From Numida meleagris (Eukaryota > Chordata > Aves > Galliformes > Numididae): 64,000 nucleotides of DNA. Below are positions 1 to 11,897 of this stretch, one piece after another. The notes under the pieces were generated by a model. It searched no databases and had not been told where the DNA came from. It worked only from the letters and a program-made list of their open reading frames with translations. The position numbers and the translations under genes are program-made. The DNA lies in contig NC_034413.1 in the NCBI RefSeq assembly GCF_002078875.1, forward strand, positions 59,950,433 through 60,014,432, given 5' to 3'. Position 1 is the stretch's first letter; every line of letters begins with the position of its first letter.

Positions 1-3000
1 TTAATTGCCTGGCACGCATACTTTCCCAGAAATGCAATCAACTTAAGGAATGCATTCTTTATTTCTCTTCGGCAATTCTACGGTTGCCAAACTTAGTTAT
101 TAGAAAATGGAGGAGATCTTGGGGCAAGATAACTTATATTATTTTTAAACATGAACCCAAAATGATAATCTTCTATGTGTCTTACACAAGGACAATTTAA
201 CTTTATGTGCATTTATTATGTAACCCAGCCTTTCAAAGGCATCGTGTTGCAGAAGTGATTAATTGCTGCAAAGGAGGAAAGGTAGTCTCCTGTTTGGAGC
301 CCAGCAGCAGGGGTCAGGAGATGCTAGTTCTGTTTCTTATTCTGCCTCTGATTTGATATATCACCATGGGAAAGTTTTTTAAAAAGACACTGGCCTTGAT
401 CCTGGAATAGGTGCTTTGTGGGTAATCCTCTGAACAAACACTTCTTCTGTGCCTTTCTGACTCTAACAGAGGCTCCTATTCAAATGGAGCCTCATTGGAT
501 GAGCAGGGCGATGGTGAAGATACCCTCCTTGCAGAGATGGACGCAAAACCATGATACTTCCTTATGTACCAGGGGAATTTATTCTGGAGCGATATGAGCT
601 CTTGAATGGGAGAGACTTGTAAAGTGAAAATAATAGATTTTAACTGAAGAGCAATCTCTGGTGTCAGAAATGTGAATAGACCATATCAAGGTGTGTGAAG
701 TACTGTGCAGGAATTCAAATGCAAAATCTTCAGAGTGAAATATTTCTCAAGTATAATTGATTTTAGATACCTGGAATACTGTATAGAGCCAGGAACCAGG
801 ACAACATAAAAAAGAAATGAATGATTAACTAGAACAAGTAATGTGAATAGAATGAAGAGGCTGTTCTGGTGAAGGGTTGAGTATCAGCCTCTGCTACAAT
901 AGAGAATAAGCAACTTGTTATTTGATGACAAAACAGACTGAATTTTAGGAGGTTGAATCCAGGACATGATTTGGTGTCACAGCACGACTTTTTTCCTTAT
1001 TGAATTCTCAGTGTCTTATAAAGGGAGAGTTTTCACTGAAAGAATAAATCTTGGACCCGTGAAAATGTTAGAGCTTACGGACAAGACATTCAAAACAGAT
1101 GCAGAACAAAAACATAAATATTGATTCTAAGAAATGCTTTGTGTTGAGCTAGGAGAGTATCACTGAAGATGCTTTAGCTCCTGAAAATCTGACTCATTCT
1201 TGCAGCAGGTTCAAGCAGCAGATGTTCTATGTATACCTGGATCACATGGTTGAGCACGCAGCTAAATCAGTGTCATTGCTTCATACAACAGGAAAGAACT
1301 CTGCTCAGTCAGGAATATCAAATATTCAAAATCCCTTTCTGAGAAAGAGTGGTCAGCTAATTCAAATTTCTACGTGACACAACCTGTAATAGTATACTCA
1401 GCATTAGGCTAGTAGGCTACTGGTACCCATCACGTAGTTTGGTTGCACTGGAGAGCGTTTCAGAAGAGTACCAACCACAGCAAGTTTAAAGTTGTTCAAG
1501 TGTATTAAAAGCAGCACAGCTTTTCTGGATTGAAGTTATCTGAACCTTACAAAGCTGAGTGGCAAATGTTTGAGATGCGGAGGTTCTGGAAATGGCTTTT
1601 CATGCTGATGAAATATTGAAGGTATTAATTTTCAGGAATGTATGGGGGAAGGAAAGGAAGAAGTAGTGTACTAAGGGTATATACTTCATCTTTCCCTCTT
1701 ACCCCCCAAGCATCCGTGATGAGTAAACAGCACAGTGACTTGGACAGAGACCCACAATTTGAGGTACTCTGGTGCAGCTCTCTACTGAGTAAGAATTAGA
1801 AGAGGAATTTGGAACTTGATCTTTTCCTAGATACCATAATCTTCAGGCCACTGGCTACTGAGGCACACTGGTGTAGAATTAGACTGTTCTCTGTATGTTT
1901 TATAGGGAAAAAGCAACAACAACAAAAACCAAAGATAAAATCAGTTGCCTGAGCGACCCAATGCCATATTAGCAACAACAAATTTGCTTTATGCTCTGCT
2001 CTAGAATATCTTACTAATGTGTTCAGAATCATTTAAACAGTCTTCTCTGGTTAATTTTCTAGAAAGGGAGGGGGTGGGGAGGAAGGAAAAAGTATTGTTA
2101 TCGTTACTGCTGCATTTCCCATGGCCCCAAAACCCAGCTAATGACCAGCCTTGACAAGTTCATTTCTGTGGAAGACATTCTCTTACTTCCAATTCACTAC
2201 CACCCACAGATGACACTTTACAAAATGTCACTGTTACATAATTGATAATCACTCAACAACTGAGAAAATGGAACTTGGAAAGAGGCAACATTTCTGTGTC
2301 CAGAGTGGAAATTCTTTCAGCTACTCCATCCCAGTGTGGATAAGGTGAGTGTTCTTCTACAAGTCAGGAAAAAGATCACTTTTGGATAGATGTGTCTTTC
2401 TAAACTGATGACTATTGAAGAAAGCAAACAAACAAACAAAAACAAAAAAAACCTTAACACTTGTTTAATAAAGTGATCATCTTAAATGCATTGTGGAGAA
2501 CAAAGACCCTAAGAAAATCCAGACAGAGCACTCCCTCACATGGGATGCAATATGCTGAAGGGGGAATCTTGACAGATTTTAATGGTATATTAAAGTTGGG
2601 ACATTGGAGACAGGAAGTGTGAAAGATATCTTTTCCCCTCATATATTATATCTGGGTAATCCCACTGTAACTGGACAGTCATTGTGTTTGCACAATCAAT
2701 CCTATTAGATTCCTAGGTGAAGGGTGCAGTTCTTAATAACTCCATTTCTTAAGGCTCAGTCTTCTATCTGTTGCAGGGAACAACACATCTGGCTTTTTTC
2801 TCTATCTCCGTGTAGGACTGTTAAAAACATGTTTGAATGGAAAATGTCATGTATTTTATTTGATATGTACACCTGATACCAATTAAATTGGTGACTCACG
2901 TTCTACCAGTCAGAGAAAGTCTGGTAGCTTGAGAAGGCACCAATACTTACAGGCAGAAGCTGGCATGTATAAATATCTCTGGTTGCCCTAAAAGTAAGTC
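1..3000. other. Non-genic AT-rich sequence
   Basis: No gene, exon-like segment or recognised transposon is visible. The open frames of 60-80 codons are the size expected by chance and have no domain signature. The only local structure is a CAAA-type A-rich stretch at 2421-2452. Unrecognised, heavily decayed repeats could be present. Confidence 0.6.
2421..2452. repeat. CAAA-rich simple repeat
   Basis: The stretch is built from CAAACAAACAAA units running into an A8 tract. It is a low-complexity sequence with no sign of function. Confidence 0.8.
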
Positions 3001-3015
3001 ATTCACCAGTGTGTG

Positions 3016-3352
3016 ATGGGCTGCGGCATAAGTGAAAGAATCCCAGTTAGCACCCCAGAAGCACAAGCGACAAGTAATACCGTGATTAAGCAAGATAGCT
3101 GCATAGCGTTTTTACTTGGATATTTTGAAACTGGCGTTCACGAACATTTCCAGTTCCTCTCATTTATTATTGAGGCTTCTCACAGCAGTGTACGGATTCC
3201 TTCCACTTCCCTCTGTGCTTGCATTCGTCGTGTACGTGACACCTTGGAACGGGTGTATGCATCCATGATTTGCGCTGTGATTAACACATTATCAGCTTCC
3301 CCATTTCTCGTTAGCTAAAAATAGTCCTGGCGATCCCTGCTAGTCTGTCGCT
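3016..3352. promoter_or_regulatory. CpG-enriched pocket, candidate conserved regulatory element
   Basis: I count about 15 CpG dinucleotides in roughly 340 bases, many more than in the CpG-depleted flanks, where a comparable length holds only a few. Homeodomain-type GATTA and ATTAAC cores are scattered among them. A 101-codon frame (3013-3318, plus) reads through the segment, but its product has no recognised domain and no splice context; the composition could by itself keep it open. CpG retention in an AT-rich desert often marks an unmethylated enhancer or a coding exon. Calling it an enhancer is inference. Confidence 0.35.
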
Positions 3353-5696
3353 CAGGTGGTGGAGATGGAGACTGCAGGAGCCTTCTGTAGCTTTTGGCTA
3401 CCAGGACCATCTCTTTTGTATTTCCCCAGCCTTTTCTTTCTCTCATGGTACAGGTAAAGGTTCAATGATCTTTTTTTTTTTTTTACATCTCTTGTTCGAA
3501 GAATTGGAAGAATTTCTAAACTAAACTACAGCTGACATTTTCTTCCCTTTCAGCTGCTTTTATGAATGCTAGCAGTCTTTTGTGTCCCTGTTCCTGCTGG
3601 CAGTGATGCCTGCATTAGACGTGGGAAGCTCAGTCCCTTCTTCCTGCAATGACAGCTGTTGTGGCTCTATCACCCAAGCACTGCAAAAGCGGAATTCAGG
3701 AATACCTGAAAGAGTGTTCTGTCATCTTTTATGACTCAAAAATGTCCAACAGTATTTTTCTGAAACTTTGGGGAATTCAGCTCTGGGATGCAAGCAAGCA
3801 GGGGAGCCTTTCTGAGGAGGGAAGTGTTTCATTTTCAGGTTAAACTTGTATTTTAATTCATGTTCTGCAAACAGAACTTCAGATTGTGCATATTAGAGAT
3901 CAAATTAGCCTCAGAATTAAAATCCGCACATGTACATCGCTTTCCTTACCTCCAGGCACTCAGCTCTTGAAGCTCCAAAATCTTGAACTATTTGCAGAGA
4001 ACTATAGACAGCCCTAAAGTACAAATTCCTGCCACTTCTCTCTTCCATGTTGCTTGATGTCTCCAGAGGAAAAGCTTCTATTTCAGAGCTGTGTCAAGAA
4101 CCATGAAGCGTTATAGCCTGACCAAGCAGTGACCTAGCACTAAGCAAACTCCTAAACCCTGGAGACAAGGCAGTGGAGAGACTAGAGACAATGAAGTTTA
4201 TTTAAGCACCTGTAACAGTTGCAAATTCTATCATTTCTTGGTCTTCCATTTCTAATGTATTTCAACTTCACTTTTTTTTTTTTTTAGTTATTTGGGGCCT
4301 ATGTTATTGCTTTAGTTCCTGCATAAAGAATTATATGTGTTTCTCTATATGTTAGCACTTCTAAATCTTTCCAAAATCTTTTTTTTTTTTCATCCTTGAA
4401 CAGTGTTCTATTGCCTTATCTACTCCATCCAAGAACTCCTTGTACCTATTTTACCATGATTAAATCCTTCAAGACCCCTTTTTGAAGCCTGTAGGAATTG
4501 CAACTGAGTGTGGATAAATCAGTCAACTAAACTGTTGTTTGATTAATATAATGCTGGAAATCTATTTCTGAATGTACATGAAAGCATCAGTGCGTCCCAG
4601 GTGGTTGTGCTTTGCTAAGTGCAGTAGCTGCAGTTATTTCCAGGTGCTCCAGAAGTTGGTGAGTATGAAAATGCACAAGTTGGGGTGCTTCAGAGGGAGC
4701 TAGTTCTGTAGTTGTTCTAGCTGAGGTATCTGAACTGCTTCAGGCAGAATGTTCAAAAAGTGATAACTAACCGTGTCTCTCAGTGCCACAAATCTCTGTG
4801 AAGGCCACGGGATGGCAGCTAGTTCAATAACTGGAGAAATTAGAACCTCAGCTTTGGAAAAGCACTTATCTCTGGAGAGAGAAGCTGCCTTGCTAAACTT
4901 GCTCTAATTTCTGATGTTTTGCATGGCTGATTTGGGAGAATCTCTGTGCTGTTGAAGTCCATGGCACAATGAAGTGGAGAGCAGGACAGGATGGGGGTAG
5001 CCTGGAGCCGCTGCTGAATGTGGGTGCAGAGCTGAGGAAGGTCCTTGGCCCTATCAGAGCTGGTGTGGGGAGACAAGACGCTGACAAGGGAAGTGAATTT
5101 TCCCGTACACACTAACTCTTCCCAACCTCTTGGCATTCATTGTGAACATACATCTGAAAGGTGTTTCAGATGTTTCGGTCCCTTTGCTCCTCTTTGTCTT
5201 TAGGTTCAATCCTCATTTCCCTTTGTCAACGCAGCACCTAGAATACTTCCAGACATCCACCAGGAAACGTGGCTGTTACGTTGCATGCAGTTTCCTTCTT
5301 GTCTTTCTCTAGAAGGACAACAGAAGTTCCCGAAATGCACAATTAATTTGTTTATGGGTACTCTTCTTCCTTTGTTATTCAAAGGAAGATCAGTGGATGA
5401 CACCTTGTGCTTGATTTAGTGGTGTGATTTTCAAGTTTTCCCAAGATTTGGAAGTGGCAGATGCATGTATGTGTAGCAAGGAAGGTAAATCCCAGGTTCG
5501 GGGATGGGCTTGAAAGAGACGTTACGTATGGACTGAGCCTTGGAACAGTGCTTTCCTTATGTTTGCACTTTCTTTGGGGTCTAGCTTAAAGAGATACGCA
5601 AGGTCCTGAAAACTTTGAAATAAGGCCAAATATATGTGATCGTATGCCCTGGGACTGTGGGTAAGTAGTTGCATCAGCAGTTTTTCTTTTTCTCAG

Positions 5697-5776
5697 ACCT
5701 CTCTGACTACCAGCCATGTGTGGATTATGAAGTTTTTGGTGTTATTCACCATGCTAGAGGGATGTTCAAAGTCAGG
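5697..5776 (+). other. Candidate internal exon (80 nt)
   Basis: A strong acceptor (pyrimidine tract TTTTTCTTTTTCTCAG ending at 5696) is followed 80 bases later by a good donor, CAGG|GTGAGC, at 5776/5777. Two of the three forward frames are open across the segment. One of them, read from the third base, gives a mixed-composition peptide beginning LSDYQPCVDYEVFG. I do not recognise the protein. No partner exon with a matching phase was identified nearby. It may be a coding exon, a non-coding RNA exon or a chance pairing of splice signals. Confidence 0.2.
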
Positions 5777-6312
5777 GTGAGCGGTGTGTCCGTGGGCCGG
5801 ATCATCCCTTAGACTCAGCACAGCATGGCAGAGCTGGCTGAGTCCAGTTAAGTGATCCAGCTGCTTTCCATACCTGATGTGTGCCTACCAGCTAGAGAGG
5901 TTCATCATGTACCAGCTCAGTAATGACCACTGGAAATTACTCTTAACTACTAAAGCACATTTGGTGTTCAACTTCAGGCATCCAAGTGTTTGGTTTTGTC
6001 ATGGAAATGAAAGGTTTAGTATCTATTGAATGGGTGCCTATACTCTCTGCCATGGAGAAGAACCTCGATAACTCCATGTGGCCTAACTTGGCTTTTGGGG
6101 ACAGGGGAGGACCGTTCTCTGTGGCTCTGGGCACCAAAAAGGAGTACATAGCACATGGGAACCAGTTAATCCCAGGCAGATCTTGCTGCAGAACCTCTTA
6201 CTATCTGGATAATCAGGATAAGTGCTGAAAAGCTCTAAGTGCGATGTCAGATTTATTTCACGATGAGCAGAGAAGATCTCTTGATCCTCAAACACTTCAA
6301 GTAAAAGTTAAA

Positions 6313-6346
6313 GGGGGGGGGGTGTGAGGTGCGGGGGAGGAGGCGG
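6313..6346 (+). repeat. G-rich low-complexity tract
   Basis: A run of ten G (6313-6322) is followed by a second G-rich stretch containing GGGGGAGGAGGCGG. The plus strand could fold into a G-quadruplex. A T14 run lies about 25 bases downstream (6370-6383). No gene is associated with it. Confidence 0.6.
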
Positions 6347-6644
6347 AAAAAAGATATTGCGCTTTTTTCTTTTTTTTTTTTTTCCAAGTGTGATGAACTG
6401 TTTTCTCCTCTAAGTGTTTTAAATAGCGGCAGTGTGAAAATTGCATTTGCTTTGAATAATTGCTGGCATTTTTTCCTATTGCAGCCCTATCTGGGAGTTC
6501 TGTATCTAATATTGCTCTTGCACGATGCATGGAGGAGCAGTGTGAATGGAGCGACAGGTCTATCTTAAAATATTTTATAATATTTTATTTGCTCAACAGT
6601 TTTATGCTGTGGCAACACAGGCTTACGCAGCACTTTATAAGTGT

Positions 6645-6711
6645 AGGCCCTGATCCAACAGAGGCTTATAGTGCGTATGTTTAACTTTACGCTGACTCCA
6701 AAGGGAATATC
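6645..6711 (+). repeat. Remnant of a palindromic sauropsid MITE-like repeat
   Basis: The sequence starts AGGCCCTGATCCAACAGAGG and continues with a TTAACTTTA block. That is the arrangement of the GGCCCTGATCCAGCAAAGCAC...TTAACTTTAAGCAC repeat I recall as common in turtle, crocodile and bird DNA, resembling crocodilian Chompy-type MITEs. Only one arm is recognisable. The family name rests on memory and needs a RepeatMasker check. Confidence 0.45.
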
Positions 6712-7100
6712 GTGTGTGATACGGACTGTAGGTAAGGCCCATTTCCTGCCTGAAGCAGCTCGCTAGTGAAATAAGATGAGACCCAGGACAACCGTGCGTG
6801 AGAAGGAGTCTTGAACGGGGGGAAAGATCTGAGGGGAAAGATGTTTAACGTTGAGGGTCTGGAGCAGCAGGAGGGACATGCCAAGGGTAGCAGGGGATCT
6901 TGTGGTGGGAGCATGAGGCAATGGCTGATGGACAGGAGGCTCTCCTAGCTACAAGTCAGTAAAGACCTTATTGCCGTCTCTTGATTTTTATCTGTTGACT
7001 AAATAATACTGGTTGACACTTCAGGGCATTCATTTTTATTCAATCTAATGAATACTGTCAAATCCTGAGAACAGCTTGTGGAATTCATGCATAATTGTTT

Positions 7101-7156
7101 CACTGATGAAGAAACCGAGGCAGGAAGGCTAATGATTTTCCCAAAGCCACAGAATG
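7101..7156 (+). repeat. MIR-like SINE core remnant
   Basis: The segment follows the MIR pattern: GATGAAGAAACCGAGGCA, then a loose match to the 'gttaagtgacttgcccaaggtcacacag' stretch, ending CCCAAAGCCACAG. MIR is an old tRNA-derived SINE shared by amniotes. The 5' and 3' parts have decayed beyond recognition. Confidence 0.6.
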
Positions 7157-7239
7157 AACATCATAATTAAGAAAAAAAAAAACCTGCAAACCAACAAAAT
7201 TCTTTCCCAGGCCTGGGCTGAACCACTAATTCATCTCCA

Positions 7240-7410
7240 AATGGAGGCAAGCATTTTCAGAGGTGCTTCAATTTCATTTTTGAGTCATTTAGGCACCCTT
7301 AGGAGCTTAAGTGTCATTGGAAGGCAGTGCTGTGCAGGCTCCTAAATGTCTAGATCAACTTTCAAGTGGAGCTTCATACTCCTAAGTCACTTGAAAGTAC
7401 TTGAAAAGAT
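7240..7410. repeat. Decayed interspersed repeat with TAGGCNCCTAA-type units
   Basis: The phrases TTTAGGCACCCTTAGG, AGGCTCCTAAATG and CTCCTAAGTCACTTGAAAG recur within 170 bases. They resemble an old sauropsid repeat rich in 'aggcacctaag' and 'ctcctaagtcacttaggcac' units. I cannot name the family. It directly follows the MIR remnant, so this part is a layer of ancient repeats. Confidence 0.35.
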
Positions 7411-9339
7411 TATCTGATATCTGCAGAGAATATCTGTAAGGATATTATAAACAGTTTTCTATGATGTACATTCTGGTGATGTACATTATAGACATATATA
7501 TCTATATAGAACTATATATAGTATAATACATAAAATGTAGTTGGTCTGCCTTGTGCTCCGCTGGAGGCAAATGGATCTGGTCTGATACAACCGGCTGGAA
7601 AAAATTCCAATTGGTTCCCAGTCTGGCAATGGTATGTCACTTCTAGTAAGGGTCCTGCTTAGCTGCTTTGTCTGAGGAACCACGTTACCAAGGCTTGTCT
7701 TTGCAAGCCGTATCTCTTCTTTTCTTTCCCCGCTACCTATCAGTTTGGGAACTGGTTTCTAGTTGGCAGCATCTTCCTCTTGTGTGGGTAATAGAGGAAA
7801 AAAACAAAGTGATTAGGGAAGCAGAATCCCTTCCCAAGGTTGCATGTTAGTTTCCAACTTAGTCACGTGCACATCCAAGCCTGTGCATGAACTGTTTCTG
7901 TTGCTTGATGCTAAGCTGGCTATGTGCATTCCCTTCCCATTCAGGTGGAGTCCTGGTAATGCCAAGTAATATCCATTTCTGCCTCTTTGATGAATGATGC
8001 TCAGGATCATGTGCTATTCAGTAATGTATCCAATCTGCAAACAAATTCACAGATGAGTACCTACAGGAGCTGAAAGCAGCAGATGGGAAAAACAGGGAAA
8101 GTGTCCTCCAAACAACTTGAGTAGGAAGTTTGCCTGCACAATGTGTGCTCCACATGGCTGCATCCTGCTCCAAGCTGCTTCCAGGCAGCTGCAGGGTTTG
8201 CTCTTTGCTAGGACCAAGTGCAGCGTTTCATGTAGTGCAGGAGCTGATGTAGAAAGGGGTTTAGTGCTGGGAAGACCTCGTGTGTTGGCACGAGCACCTA
8301 CCACTGGTTAGGGAAAGCACCGTCTTGTCCCTGACTGTCACCATGCCTAAATTCAGCACTTGTTGAACTGAGAATATTGTCTCATTGCAACTTTGCTCAT
8401 AAATGTGAGTTGAAGCATGGGTGGGATATGTTCAGATCAGAAGAGCTATGGTGTGTCCTGTAGCCTGTATTCATGGTACACGTGTCCTGCAGAGCTATCT
8501 TGGACCCAGGCGTGCATCTCTCACTAGGATGTATGGAAGCTCTGCCTGGGTGTGCCCTGTGAGCTGGGCTCAAAGTGTTTGAGTGTGACCTCATGTTATG
8601 AACGATCTCTCTGTAGTATCCTTGGACATAGTGTGCTCATTTGCATCTCTATACCCAGAATGCATTTCCAACTCATTGCTGTTCCATAGCCACACTGGTG
8701 TCAGTGATACAGAGCAGCTGAAAATGGCTCGATGTGCTTCTGCATGCTGTTGTTTCTCCTCTGGAGCAAAAGAAAGGATGTTTGTTTGGATAGTGGAAAT
8801 GAGGAAAACCGCCCCATCTTTCCCCATGGTATGGGTACACTCAAAAAAAACCAGCAAGAGCTGCAAAGAGGGCACATACTGGTACCTCAAAGCTGATGCT
8901 GCCTGTGAAATATCACTGTGTTCTCAGGTGGAGAGGCAGCGGTGTGAAATTGTGAACCTTTGCTGTGATCCCACCTTCATGCCACAGATAGTACGTGGCA
9001 GCTGGGAGCAGCACTGCGGGCTGGAGATGAGAAATATTGTATATGCTGTAGGAAAGAGCAGCCAGCAGACTGCACAGAAATATCAGTGGTGAGCAAGTTG
9101 ATTAACGTTAAATGCACTAGGGTCAGGTGTGAGCACTGCAGATCTCAAGCCCCATTGGGCTGGAGCCCAACGAGTGGCCATCCATTCCCCCTGTGATGGG
9201 TTGGGGCTGTGCCCTGTGGTGAATGTGCAGTTAGTGGCATATCTGTGAGTGTTCAGCATGCAGTGATTTGTACGTTGTAGCCAGAGATAATTCAGAGGAA
9301 GCACCATGTAAATGTCAAAGTTGCACTTAATACACTGGT

Positions 9340-9680
9340 GGTGGTACTTTTTCAAGGAATTTTCACCGAGGCAAAATTAACATGCAAAAGATACGGCAAA
9401 TCCACTAGCAAATTATGTAAATATTTTGCAAGGGGCAAACTTTCAGTGCCAGGCGTGAAAATTGGGTCACAATTCCCATTAACAATTACACAGCCTGCGT
9501 GCCTAATTTTCCAGGCACCATGCTGAAAATTCACCCCACGTTATGGAAGCAATTAATGGCTTAAAATTCTTTTTAGGCCGGTAAATGTGTAGAAGTGTCA
9601 ATAGCCTTTTCTGTGTGGTGTTTAATGAGCTATAATCTGATAACTAGATTAGATTGTCCTCTTATGATATTGACAAAGAT
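9340..9680. promoter_or_regulatory. Candidate conserved noncoding element
   Basis: This repeat-free stretch has many homeodomain-type cores: AATTAACATGCAAA, AACAATTACAC, GCAATTAATGG and CTAGATTAGATTG. There is no long open frame that looks coding. The texture is typical of developmental enhancers, but motif density in AT-rich DNA is weak evidence. It is flanked downstream by an old repeat. Confidence 0.25.
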
Positions 9681-9689
9681 TGCTTTATA

Positions 9690-9830
9690 TCATTATTATT
9701 GCTATTTAAGCAGCAGAGCGCTGCCAGATGCACGGATCGGAGCCCTGTTGCGCTAGGTGCTGTACAAATATCTGCGAACATGTGGTCTCTTTGCTGAAGA
9801 CAGATATAATAACTACTTTGCTATTCTGGT
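9690..9830 (+). repeat. Ancient sauropsid interspersed repeat
   Basis: The segment contains ATTATTATTGCTATTTAAG, then GGAGCCCTGTTGCGCTAGG, then TGCTGTACAAATATC. This matches in order a repeat I remember from turtle and crocodile DNA ('ggggccccattgtgctaggcgctgtacaaacac...agagacagtccc'). The copy is strongly diverged. I leave the family unnamed because I cannot search a library. Confidence 0.5.
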
Positions 9831-10140
9831 CTGCTAAGGCACCAGGGAAATGCTGAAGGTTCCCACACAGTATGAATCTATTAAAAAGATAATCTGAAGC
9901 TATTTTTGTTTCTCATATAGAGGATTCTTTTCCTTTTCAGTGCTTACACATGACTTCCATTAGCATTAAATGTGTGCAGAGGGAGCGTCGCTCTTAACGT
10001 TTGTAGCTCTGTACCTATCCCTTTCATATCAGTTAAATCCCAGAGAATATAACTGTTTAGTAATTGTCTGGTATTTAATTAAAATACAATAACCTCTTTC
10101 CAGAGACGCCAGTTGTGAATCTGGTAGCCCAGTCATAAAG

Positions 10141-10180
10141 ATGCTAATTCAATGAATATTCATAAATCATGAATATTCAT
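10141..10180. promoter_or_regulatory. Two POU-dimer-type palindromes next to an octamer-like site
   Basis: The perfect 12-base palindrome ATGAATATTCAT occurs twice, at 10152-10163 and 10169-10180, with start points 17 bases apart. ATGCTAAT, an octamer-like POU site, lies just upstream at 10141-10148. The palindrome differs from the MORE element (ATGCATATGCAT), which binds POU-domain homodimers, by two symmetric changes. A direct duplication of a palindrome is unlikely to be ordinary decay. Binding is inference. Confidence 0.4.
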
Positions 10181-10430
10181 AGAGTGTCAGGGATGTTCTT
10201 TTGTACCCTGCTGCTATGCCAGGTCTCGCTGGCACAGCAGACGGCACATGTTGAAGGAGCTTTGCTCCTAGAGGAGAGGAGAAATCTCTGTGCCCAAGCA
10301 GGATGCAGCTCTGAGGTGCACATGGGTACCTGAGGGCACTGGCAAAGAGGTGACCATAAAGCACCTCAGCTGCTCCAGGTGGCAGCTCTGCTCTGCCCAT
10401 CCCGTGGGCTTCACATAGGAAAACCTCTGT

Positions 10431-10782
10431 CATAGAATAGGATCATAGAATCGTTAAGGTTGGAAAGGCCAATAAGATCATCCCGTCCAAACATCAGCCT
10501 ATGCCTGTGACTGCTCTAGACCGTATCACTCAGCATGACATCTCCACGTTTCTGGAACATCCTCCAGGGACGCTGACTCCACCACCTCCTTGGGCAGCCT
10601 GTTCCAATCCCTCACCACTCTTTCAGAGAAGAAATTTTTCCTAATATCCCACAAGAACCTCCGCTGGTGCAACTTGAGGCCGTTAACTCTTGTCCTATCA
10701 ATATTACTTGGGAGAAAAGGCTGACCCCCCACCTCACTACATCCTCCTTTCATGCAGCTGTAGAGAGTGATAAGGTCTAGGG
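10431..10782 (-). mobile_element. CR1 LINE, 3' fragment
   Basis: Read on the minus strand, the element ends in the avian CR1 terminus (plus strand CATAGAATAGGATCATAGAATCG at its left edge). The minus-strand frame within 10526-10753 still encodes the carboxy end of the CR1 ORF2 polyprotein, including [19 protein letters not shown]. It is 5'-truncated, as nearly all CR1 copies are, and lacks the endonuclease and reverse-transcriptase domains. It cannot move on its own. Confidence 0.93.
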
Positions 10783-11090
10783 CTGCTGCAGACTGCCTGA
10801 GGTGGTGGGATCTTGCTCTGAGGTTTCTAAGGGCTCAGCAGCCCCCTCGGATTAGCTGGGCTCACTCTACATGTGCTGCACAGACCAGGCTCTTTCATGT
10901 GCCCCATTGCATGGTAAACTGGTGGGTAATCCTGCTGCAGTGCTTGGTACTGCTGTTATAACTGAGTATACCTTGGATTAATTTTGACGTTTGTGAGGGA
11001 ATTTAGTGCCATATTTCTTTTTTACCTCAAACATAAAAATTGATTGATCTTGTCACTTGAAGAAACAAATGAACACACCATCCATAAGCA

Positions 11091-11388
11091 AGATGGAAAC
11101 CAACTTTTTACACAGATAGATAGTAACAGGACAAAGAGGAATGGTTTTAAACTTAGAGAGGAGATTTTTAGATTAGATGTCAGGGGAAGTTTTTCACTGA
11201 GAGTGTGGGGAGGTGCTGGCACAGGTTGCACAGAGAAGCTACAGATGCCCCATCCCTGGAGGCGTTCAAGGCCATGTTGGATGGGATCCTGGGCAGCCTG
11301 ATCTGGTGCCTGATTTAGTGGCCTGTGGGATAGGGGTTGAAACTAGATGACCTTTGAGGTCTCTTCCAACCCAGACCATTCTATCATC
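11091..11388 (+). mobile_element. CR1 LINE, 3' fragment
   Basis: It begins in the ORF2 tail region (AGTAACAGGACAAAGAGGAATGG), passes through the CCCTGGAGGCGTTCAAGGCC block and ends with the 3' UTR phrase GAGGTCTCTTCCAACCCAGA and CCATTCTAT. It is 5'-truncated. Its orientation is opposite to the CR1 copy 300 bases upstream, so the two are separate insertions. Confidence 0.93.
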
Positions 11389-11897
11389 CCTCCACAACTC
11401 TCCTTGTTTTCCTCATGACAAGTTGTGAAGAAAGTGGGTGTGCGTTATCCCTAAGAACCCCTCATATTCCTTCTGTGGAGCAGACGAGAGTCAGCCTCGT
11501 GACCATTGCTCCTACAGGTTTAAATTGTTCCCATCCCTCTAGGTTGACAGCTGGAATGTTCTTGACTGCAAACACTGGCATCCTCAAACTGCCCTGCTGT
11601 GTGGTAGTCTCCTTGGTGCAGAGTGAGAGCACTCTGCAGTGCCTGTGGTCCCGCTTTGTGCAAGGGATGCTCTCAGTCTCTGGCTCAGTGCTTGCAGTGT
11701 GCTCACAGACACCAACAGCAAAAGGAGAAGTGGAGAAGGGCTGCTGCGCGCCTTACCCTGAAGAGCTCTGTTTTCTCTGGTAATTTATTTCAGCTAATAC
11801 ACTTTGCTCATAGTTGCCGGCTCCAATCTTTGCTTACATAAATGCTTATTTAGAGCTCTTACGATCAAATCATTCATCTGGACTCAAACTCGCTTCT

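Noticed and set aside
2041..2100. Possible promoter or G-quadruplex in GGGAGGGGGTGGGGAGG
   Set aside because: G-rich by composition only, with no CpG enrichment and no exon nearby. It is a weaker version of the motif at 32015.
6485..6560. Possible exon after the acceptor TTTTTCCTATTGCAG
   Set aside because: The donor (CAG|GTCTAT) is poor, two frames are open, and there is no supporting neighbour; weaker than the two listed candidates.
8598..9092. 164-codon plus-strand open frame
   Set aside because: No domain is recognisable, and a 99-codon minus frame lies antiparallel over the same bases.
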